DNA from: Actinomycetes bacterium
GTDB taxonomy: Bacteria; Actinomycetota; Acidimicrobiia; Acidimicrobiales; Acidimicrobilacustridaceae
Assembly (NCBI GenBank): GCA_029782145.1
Contig: JAKOVH010000003.1
Coordinates: 17,183 to 81,182 of the forward strand
Reading direction: 5' to 3'
DNA length: 64,000 nucleotides
The notes beneath the pieces are model-generated. The model did not search any database. It saw nothing but the letters and a program-made list of their open reading frames with translations, and had not been told where the DNA came from. Positions 57,532-64,000 of this stretch are shown here, one piece after another; the first letter of the stretch is position 1, and each line of letters begins with the position of its first letter. The position numbers and the translations under genes are program-made.

Positions 57532-58368
57532 TTATCGGCGTGAGCCGCGGGTGCGGCGCCGGCGGACGATGAGCTTCTGGGACGGCTTGTTGGTGTCGCG
57601 GGTGCGGCCCTCGGGCTTGCCCCACGGCGAGACCGGGTGGCGGCCACCGGAGGTCTTGCCCTCACCACCGCCGTGCGGGTGGTCGACCGGGTTCATGGCC
57701 ACGCCACGGGTCTGGGGGCGCACGCCCTTCCAGCGGTTGCGGCCGGCCTTGCCGATCTTCACGAGCTCGTGCTCGGAGTTGCCGACCTCGCCCACCGTGG
57801 CCCGGCAGTCGATCGGCACCCGGCGCATCTCGGTGCTGGGGAGGCGCAAGGTGGCGTGCTCGCCCTCCTTGGCGACGAGCTGCACGCTCATCCCGGCCGA
57901 GCGGGCGATCTTGCCGCCACCGCCGGGCTTGAGCTCGACGTTGTGCACCACCGTGCCGACGGGGATGTAGCGCAGCGCCAGGGCGTTGCCCGGGCGGATG
58001 TCGGCGCCCTGGCCGCTCTGGAGCTTGTCGCCGACCTGCACGCCCTTGGGGGCGAGGATGTAGGCCTTCTCGCCGTCGTGGTAGTGCAGCAGGGCGATGC
58101 GGCAGGTGCGGTTGGGGTCGTACTCGATGGCGGCGACGGTGGCCGGCACGCCGTCCTTCACCCGACGGAAGTCGACGATGCGGTACCGCTGCTTGTGGCC
58201 GCCGCCCTTGTGGCGGGCCGTCTTGCGGCCGTAGCTGTTGCGACCACCGGACTTGGTCTTGGGGGCCAGCAGGGTGCGCTCGGGGCTGGTCTTGGTGATC
58301 TCCGAGAAGTCGGAGACCGTCTGGAACCGCCGGCCGGCGCTGGTGGGCTTGCGCTTGCGGAGAGCCAT
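57532..58368 (-). CDS. rplB: 50S ribosomal protein L2
   Basis: 278 aa. [55 protein letters not shown], and C-terminal [37 protein letters not shown] with the peptidyl-transferase-centre His. Complete. Confidence 0.99.
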   Translation of the reverse strand: MALRKRKPTSAGRRFQTVSDFSEITKTSPERTLLAPKTKSGGRNSYGRKTARHKGGGHKQRYRIVDFRRVKDGVPATVAAIEYDPNRTCRIALLHYHDGEKAYILAPKGVQVGDKLQSGQGADIRPGNALALRYIPVGTVVHNVELKPGGGGKIARSAGMSVQLVAKEGEHATLRLPSTEMRRVPIDCRATVGEVGNSEHELVKIGKAGRNRWKGVRPQTRGVAMNPVDHPHGGGEGKTSGGRHPVSPWGKPEGRTRDTNKPSQKLIVRRRRTRGSRR

Positions 58369-58374
58369 CGTGTC

Positions 58375-58665
58375 CTACCCCTCGAACAGATCGATGCGGT
58401 CGCCGTCGGCGAGGGTGACGAAGGCGCGCTTGGTGTCGGGACGGGAGCCGAAGGTGCCGGTGCGGCGGTTGCGCTTGCGCTTGCCGTTGCGGTTCAGCGT
58501 GTTCACCTTCACCACGCGCACGCCGAAGATGGCCTCGACGGCGTCGTGGATCTCCGGCTTGGAGGCGTCGGGGTGGACGACGAAGGTGTAGACGTTGCTG
58601 TCGAGCAGGCCGTAGCTCTTCTCGCTCACCACCGGACGGATGATGACGTCGCGGGGATCCTTCAC
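58375..58665 (-). CDS. rplW: 50S ribosomal protein L23
   Basis: 96 aa from GTG 58665 (GTGA overlap with rplD). [72 protein letters not shown]. Docking site for trigger factor and SRP. Complete. Confidence 0.99.
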   Translation of the reverse strand: MKDPRDVIIRPVVSEKSYGLLDSNVYTFVVHPDASKPEIHDAVEAIFGVRVVKVNTLNRNGKRKRNRRTGTFGSRPDTKRAFVTLADGDRIDLFEG

Positions 58666-59300
58666 TTGCCTTCCTCCGCCTCGGCGGCCGGGGCGACCGG
58701 CGGCACGGTGGACCGGGTGAACACGACGTAGTCGTTCACCAGCACGTCGTAGGTGTTGAGCTCGCCGACCTCGAGCACGTGCACCGAGGGCAGGTTGCGG
58801 AAGCTCTTCCAGGCGGTGACGTCGCCGCGGTCGAGGACCACGAGCACGCGGCCCTCGGCACCGAGCGCCGAGAGGGCGGCCACCGCGCCCTTGGTCGACG
58901 GGGTGTCGAAGCCCCACTCGTCGACCACGATGACCTTGCCGTCGGCCGCCCGGTCGGAGAGCGCCGACCGCAGGGCCAGCTTGATCATCTTCTTCGGGGT
59001 CTTCTGGGCGTAGCTGCGGGGCTTGGGGCCCAGCGCCACGCCGCCACCGACCCACTGCGGCGAGCGGGTCGAGCCCTGGCGGGCGCGACCGGTGCCCTTC
59101 TGCTTCCAGGGCTTGGCGCCGCCGCCACGGACCTCGGCGCGGGTCTTGGTGCTCTGGGTGCCGGCCCGACGGGCGGCGAGCTGGGCGGTGACCACCTGGT
59201 GCATCACCGAGACGTTGGGCTCGATGCCGAAGGTGCCGGCGTCGAGCTCGAGGGTGCCGGCGTCGGCGCCGGCGGGGGTCTTGACCGTCACGCTGGCCAT
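58662..59300 (-). CDS. rplD: 50S ribosomal protein L4
   Basis: 212 aa from ATG 59300 (ATGA overlap with rplC). [71 protein letters not shown] is the tunnel loop; C-terminal [16 protein letters not shown]. Complete. Confidence 0.99.
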   Translation of the reverse strand: MASVTVKTPAGADAGTLELDAGTFGIEPNVSVMHQVVTAQLAARRAGTQSTKTRAEVRGGGAKPWKQKGTGRARQGSTRSPQWVGGGVALGPKPRSYAQKTPKKMIKLALRSALSDRAADGKVIVVDEWGFDTPSTKGAVAALSALGAEGRVLVVLDRGDVTAWKSFRNLPSVHVLEVGELNTYDVLVNDYVVFTRSTVPPVAPAAEAEEGK

Positions 59301-59953
59301 CACGCACCGCCCTTGGTCGCGGCCTTGACCGCATCGCGGATCACGACGAACCCGCCCTTGGGGCCGGGCACGGCGCCCTTCACGAGCAGGAGGTTCTTCT
59401 CGGCGTCGGTGGACACGACCTTCAGGTTCAGGGTCGTGACCTTCTCGGCGCCCATGCGGCCCGCCATCCGCGTGCCCTTGAAGACACGGGCGGGGGTGGC
59501 GCACGCACCGATCGAGCCGGGCGCCCGGTGGATGCGGTGGGCGCCGTGGGAGGCCTTCTGGCCGGCGAAGTTGTGCCGCTTCATGGCGCCGGCGAAGCCC
59601 TTGCCCTTGCTGACGGCGGTGACGTCGACCAGCTCGCCGGCGGCGAGGGTGTCGACGGAGATCTCCTGGCCCACCTCGAACCCCGAGACGTCGTCGAGCC
59701 GCAGCTCGAGGACCTTGGCGCCGGCGCGGACGCCGGCCTTCTCGAAGTGGCCCCGGTCGGGGTTGTTGAGCTTGCGGGCGTCCTTCTCGCCGAAGGTCAC
59801 CTGCAGGGCGCTGTAGCCGTCGTGCTCAGGCGTCTTCACCTGGACGACGCGCATCGGCTCGACCCGCAGGACGGTGACGGGCACGACGCGGTTGGCGTCG
59901 TCCCACACCTGGGTCATGCCGACCTTCTCGCCGACTACTGCCTTGTTCGCCAT
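59300..59953 (-). CDS. rplC: 50S ribosomal protein L3
   Basis: 217 aa. [84 protein letters not shown]. Complete. First gene of the block that continues to truA. Unlike in most bacteria, rpsJ is not immediately upstream; gdhA is. Confidence 0.99.
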   Translation of the reverse strand: MANKAVVGEKVGMTQVWDDANRVVPVTVLRVEPMRVVQVKTPEHDGYSALQVTFGEKDARKLNNPDRGHFEKAGVRAGAKVLELRLDDVSGFEVGQEISVDTLAAGELVDVTAVSKGKGFAGAMKRHNFAGQKASHGAHRIHRAPGSIGACATPARVFKGTRMAGRMGAEKVTTLNLKVVSTDAEKNLLLVKGAVPGPKGGFVVIRDAVKAATKGGA

Positions 59954-60234
59954 ACCGGCAACGATCTTTCTGTGGAGGTGCTGCGTTCGTCTCCCCCACC
60001 GGGCTCGGGCAGGCGCTCGAGCGGGGCGGGGCCTTCACGCGGACGCTCCGCACGGGGAGACCCCGGCGGAGCGCCAGTCGGTTGTGCCGTGGGGTACCCG
60101 TTCTGCTCGAGAGCAGGCGGGCCGTCACGGACGTCGGTTCGATCGACGAAGAGGTGCGCACGTCGGCCTCCCGCAGGAGGCCCCGGACGCACAAGGGAGA
60201 GATCATAGCGACCCGAGGCGCGGGCACCAAACCG
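59954..60234. promoter_or_regulatory. 281-bp leader/promoter region of the rplC operon
   Basis: No convincing gene on either strand. Being the only sizeable gap upstream of rplC, it should contain the promoter of the large ribosomal cluster. A perfect hairpin GGCCTCC-CGCA-GGAGGCC lies at 60165-60182 and could be a leader structure or part of transcription termination from gdhA. I cannot identify an L4-binding site or -10/-35 with confidence. Confidence 0.45.
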
Positions 60235-60257
60235 CCCCCGGGCCTACCGCCCCGGGG
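60235..60257 (-). terminator. Possible terminator of gdhA
   Basis: CCCCCGGGC-CTACC-GCCCCGGGG forms a 9-bp stem with one mismatch immediately past the gdhA stop on the minus strand, followed by a short CGGTTTGG stretch. Placement is right for a terminator, but the stem could also be chance in this GC-rich sequence. Confidence 0.45.
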
Positions 60258-61628
<1,371 letters not shown>

Positions 61629-61709
61629 TCAGCTTCCGACGCACCATGGCCCTCCACCTCGCACACGTGCAAGACCGGCTCCACGCACCGCTGACCCGCG
61701 GGCCGCCGG

Positions 61710-62492
61710 TCAGAGCCCCATGCGCTGGGTGACCCCGTGGTCGCGGCCGGCGGTGTAGCCGCCGTCGACGGCGATGGCCTGCCCGGTGACGAACGAGGCG
61801 TCGGGCGAGGCGAGGAAGGCGGCCACCGACGCGATCTCCGAGGGGCGTCCCAGGCGCCGCAACTTGTGCTCCTCGGTGATCTCCCGCAGCATCTCGGAGA
61901 CCTCCGGGTCGCCCAGCTCGCGCAGCAGCGGCGTGTCGATGAACCCGGGGCAGATGGCGTTGGCCCGGATGCCCTGGCGCCCGTAGTCGATCGCCATGTT
62001 CTTGGTGAGCAGCACCACGCCGCCCTTCGACGCGTTGTAGGAGCTGCCTCCGGCGGTGCCCTCGAGCCCCTCCACGCTGGCGATGGTGATCACGCTGCCC
62101 CGCTCCCCGTCGACCGGCGCCTGGTCGAGCATGCGGGTCACGGCGTGCTTGGCGGTGAGGAAGGTGCCCTTGAGGTTGACGTTGAGCACGTGGTCCCAGC
62201 TGGCGGCGTCGACGAGGTGCACGGGCCCGCCACCGGCGACCCCGGCGGAGGTCACGACGCCGTCGATGCGACCCGTCAGCTCGGCCGCCGCCGCCACCAG
62301 GGCCTGCACCGAGGCCTCGTCGGTGACGTCGCAGACCTCGAAGTTCTCGGGGACGGCGACCTCGCCGGTGGGCGGAGCGAGGTCGGCGCCCACCACCCGT
62401 GCGCCTTCGGCCGCGAAGCGCTCGACGCACGCCGCGCCGATGCCCGACGACGACCCGGTGACCACCATGACCCTGCCGTCGAGACGACCCAT
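61710..62492 (-). CDS. Short-chain dehydrogenase/reductase
   Basis: 260 aa classical SDR. TGSSSGIG cofactor loop, SAGVAGGG in place of NNAG, catalytic Ser in ITIASVEG and Tyr/Lys in SSYNASKGG, then CPGFIDTPLL and VTGQAIAVDGGYTAG. The Asp in GADLAPP after β2 suggests NAD preference. Substrate unknown. Part of the three-gene block between rpsJ and rplC. Confidence 0.93.
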   Translation of the reverse strand: MGRLDGRVMVVTGSSSGIGAACVERFAAEGARVVGADLAPPTGEVAVPENFEVCDVTDEASVQALVAAAAELTGRIDGVVTSAGVAGGGPVHLVDAASWDHVLNVNLKGTFLTAKHAVTRMLDQAPVDGERGSVITIASVEGLEGTAGGSSYNASKGGVVLLTKNMAIDYGRQGIRANAICPGFIDTPLLRELGDPEVSEMLREITEEHKLRRLGRPSEIASVAAFLASPDASFVTGQAIAVDGGYTAGRDHGVTQRMGL

Positions 62493-62561
62493 CGTTCCCC
62501 CTCACGTCGCCGGCGGTCGCCGGCGAGGGGGCATCGTAGGAGAGACGCCGCCGGACGGCGC

Positions 62562-63269
62562 TCAGGAGATCGGGTCGAACCCCGACACGCCGTTGTCGGC
62601 GACGTGGGGCGTCCACTCGCGGCCGTCCCACCAGCGGTACTGGTGGCGCCCCGTCGGGTCGGGCGCCCACTGCTCGGGCACCGACGGCGCGGCCGGCTGC
62701 GGTGGCAGCGCCGAGGCCATGCCCGGGCGCATGTAGGCGCCGGGCGCCAGCGGCGCGGTCGGGGTGAGGGTCTGGGCGTTGCCGAGCCCGACGGTGGGCA
62801 CGGGCCCGGTGGTGGCCTCGGCGGCCGGGGTGCTCGGCGCCGCCTCGGCGACGGGGGCGGCGGCTGCGGCAGCAGCGTCGGCCTGCGGCTCGGGCGCCGT
62901 CTCGGGCTCGGTGCCCGCCGCCCACCGCACGGCGTCGTCGCGCTCGTCGAGCGCGAAGCGGCACACCTCGCCGGGCACCATCCAGCCGAGGGCCCCCACC
63001 AGGTGCTCGACCCAGGCGTGGTCGGACACCACCGCGGTGCGCTCCCACGAGCTCATGTGGTCGAGCCCCAGCTTGGCGTCCTGCCAGGAGGCACCCGCCG
63101 AGTAGCCGCTGAACTCGGGACCGAGGACGTACACCAGCCGGACACCGCCCGACGCGACAGCCGCGTCGATGGCCGGGCGCAGCACGTCGCGATAGTCGTC
63201 GGCGTGGACCTCGCCCACGGCCTCGAAGCCGATGACGCCGGGTGGCAGGTCGGGGATCGCTCGCAGCAT
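62562..63269 (-). CDS. SpoIIAA-like domain joined to DUF2510-like C-terminus
   Basis: 235 aa from ATG 63269; the open frame to 63362 adds a stretch that looks non-coding. Residues 1-~120 match the SpoIIAA-like (STAS-related) family: LRAIPDLPPGVIGFEAVGEVHADDYRDVLRPAI, VYVLGPEFSGYSAGASWQDAKLGLDH and MVPGEVCRF. An Ala/Pro-rich linker follows. The last ~35 residues (WAPDPTGRHQYRWWDGREWTPHVADNG) are the DUF2510 Trp motif, a short domain often found in actinobacterial membrane-associated proteins. Function unknown; first gene after rpsJ. Confidence 0.88.
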   Translation of the reverse strand: MLRAIPDLPPGVIGFEAVGEVHADDYRDVLRPAIDAAVASGGVRLVYVLGPEFSGYSAGASWQDAKLGLDHMSSWERTAVVSDHAWVEHLVGALGWMVPGEVCRFALDERDDAVRWAAGTEPETAPEPQADAAAAAAAPVAEAAPSTPAAEATTGPVPTVGLGNAQTLTPTAPLAPGAYMRPGMASALPPQPAAPSVPEQWAPDPTGRHQYRWWDGREWTPHVADNGVSGFDPIS

Positions 63270-63405
63270 GGCTCGGCCTTTCGACACGGCAGGGGGCGGG
63301 GACGGCAAGAGGCGGTCGGGCGCCGAGCACCGGCCTGGCGCCACGGGCGAAGTCTTGCCCATCGAGGCCGGCCGTGCCCGGGCACGAGGCAGCCCGGGCG
63401 CGACG

Positions 63406-63430
63406 GAGCCCGGGCGTCGGGCCCGGGCTC
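63406..63430 (-). terminator. Strong hairpin after rpsJ
   Basis: Perfect 10-bp stem GAGCCCGGGC / GCCCGGGCTC with a 5-nt loop, 30 bp past the rpsJ stop. It is the strongest stem in this gap and would uncouple tuf-rpsJ from the genes downstream. No T-run follows. Confidence 0.65.
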
Positions 63431-63460
63431 GGTCGGAGCTGCGTGGTGACGCCGGGGGCG

Positions 63461-63781
63461 TCAGACCTGCTGGATCTTGATCTCGATGTCGACGCCGGCG
63501 GGGAGGTCGAGGCGCTGGAGCGAGTCGACGGTCTTCGGCGTGGGATCGACGATGTCGAGGAGGCGCTTGTGGATCCGCATCTCGAAGTGCTCGCGCGAGT
63601 CCTTGTCCTTGTGCGGCGAGCGGATCACGGTGTAGCGGTGCTTCTCGGTGGGGAGCGGCACCGGCCCGCGCACGGTGGCGCTGGTGCGCACCACGGTCTC
63701 CACGATCTTCTTCGTCGACTGGTCGACGATCTCGTGGTCGTACGCCTTGAGGCGGATGCGGATCTTCTGCTTGTCAGCCAT
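63461..63781 (-). CDS. rpsJ: 30S ribosomal protein S10
   Basis: 106 aa from ATG 63781. [69 protein letters not shown] is canonical S10/NusE, also a transcription antitermination partner. 16 bp after tuf, but followed by a strong hairpin instead of rplC. Confidence 0.99.
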   Translation of the reverse strand: MADKQKIRIRLKAYDHEIVDQSTKKIVETVVRTSATVRGPVPLPTEKHRYTVIRSPHKDKDSREHFEMRIHKRLLDIVDPTPKTVDSLQRLDLPAGVDIEIKIQQV

Positions 63782-63797
63782 GGTCAGTCCGCTCTCG

Positions 63798-64000
63798 TCA
63801 CTTGATGATCTTGGTGACGCGGCCGGCGCCCACGGTGCGGCCACCCTCACGGATGGCGAAGCGCAGGCCCTCCTCCATGGCGATCGGAGCGATCAACTCC
63901 ACCGTCATCGTCGTGTTGTCACCCGGCATGCACATCTCGGTGCCCTCCGGCAACGAGATCTGCCCCGTCACATCCGTCGTCCGGAAGAAGAACTGCGGCC
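63798..64000 (-). CDS. tuf: Elongation factor Tu, C-terminal part
   Basis: The last 67 codons of EF-Tu lie in the window; the gene continues past base 64000. Reads [40 protein letters not shown] and ends [21 protein letters not shown], the invariant domain 3 of EF-Tu that contacts tRNA and EF-Ts. Stop at 63798, 16 bp before rpsJ, so the two are co-transcribed. Confidence 0.99.
   Translation of the reverse strand, partial: PQFFFRTTDVTGQISLPEGTEMCMPGDNTTMTVELIAPIAMEEGLRFAIREGGRTVGAGRVTKIIK

Overview
The window is 64 kb of very GC-rich actinobacterial chromosome, with heavy third-position G/C, many GTG starts and many 4-nt ATGA/GTGA stop-start overlaps. The actinobacterial gene order, zinc-type S14, F420-type LLM oxidoreductase, mycofactocin-type SDR, DUF222-HNH protein and GuaB3 all fit Actinobacteria. 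The class Acidimicrobiia is my best guess, from the look of the proteins rather than any test. No rRNA, tRNA, CRISPR array or insertion sequence was seen.

Layout. 1-6.3 kb: 3' part of dus, maf, a VOC protein bracketed by two copies of a 48-bp palindrome, purH-purN, a DUF222-HNH protein and a small membrane protein. 6.3-16 kb: an amidohydrolase, sucCD, a Rieske-like membrane protein, an iron-uptake pair (double-cupredoxin EfeO-like lipoprotein plus EfeU) behind an iron-box-like site, and a UvrD/PcrA helicase interrupted by a 352-aa intein. 16-22.4 kb: accessory genes (two SDRs, a dienelactone hydrolase, an LLM oxidoreductase, secreted or surface proteins, an SRPBCC protein). 22.4-28.9 kb: guaB3-guaA, a NUDIX hydrolase with a 52-aa gene before it, and groES-groEL behind a tandem CIRCE operator. 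28.9-41.1 kb: one long minus-strand cluster reading glmM, an oversized GlmS-like protein, acpS fused to nnr, a CBS protein, alr, udg, tsaE, tsaB, rimI, tsaD.

41.2-64 kb is the ribosomal protein region, all on the minus strand. In transcription order it reads tuf (partial), rpsJ, then an inserted block (SpoIIAA-like/DUF2510 protein, SDR, gdhA), then rplC-D-W-B, rpsS, rplV, rpsC, rplP, rpmC, rpsQ, rplN, rplX, rplE, rpsN, rpsH, rplF, rplR, rpsE, rpmD, rplO, secY, adk, map, infA, rpmJ, rpsM, rpsK, rpsD, rpoA, rplQ, truA. An encapsulated ferritin and its encapsulin shell follow, then rplM and rpsI.

The most interesting points are: (i) an AcpS-Nnr fusion whose linker is three in-frame 63-bp repeats, each carrying a palindromic element that is also found between genes 33 kb away; (ii) an intein in the helicase with a GIY-YIG-like segment and an atypical Lys-Asn C-terminus; (iii) an encapsulin/ferritin iron compartment embedded in the ribosomal protein cluster; (iv) a split S10 operon with a strong hairpin after rpsJ; (v) infA apparently starting at CTG; (vi) a His-Asp repeat tail on L22; (vii) a 1148-aa GlmS-like protein.
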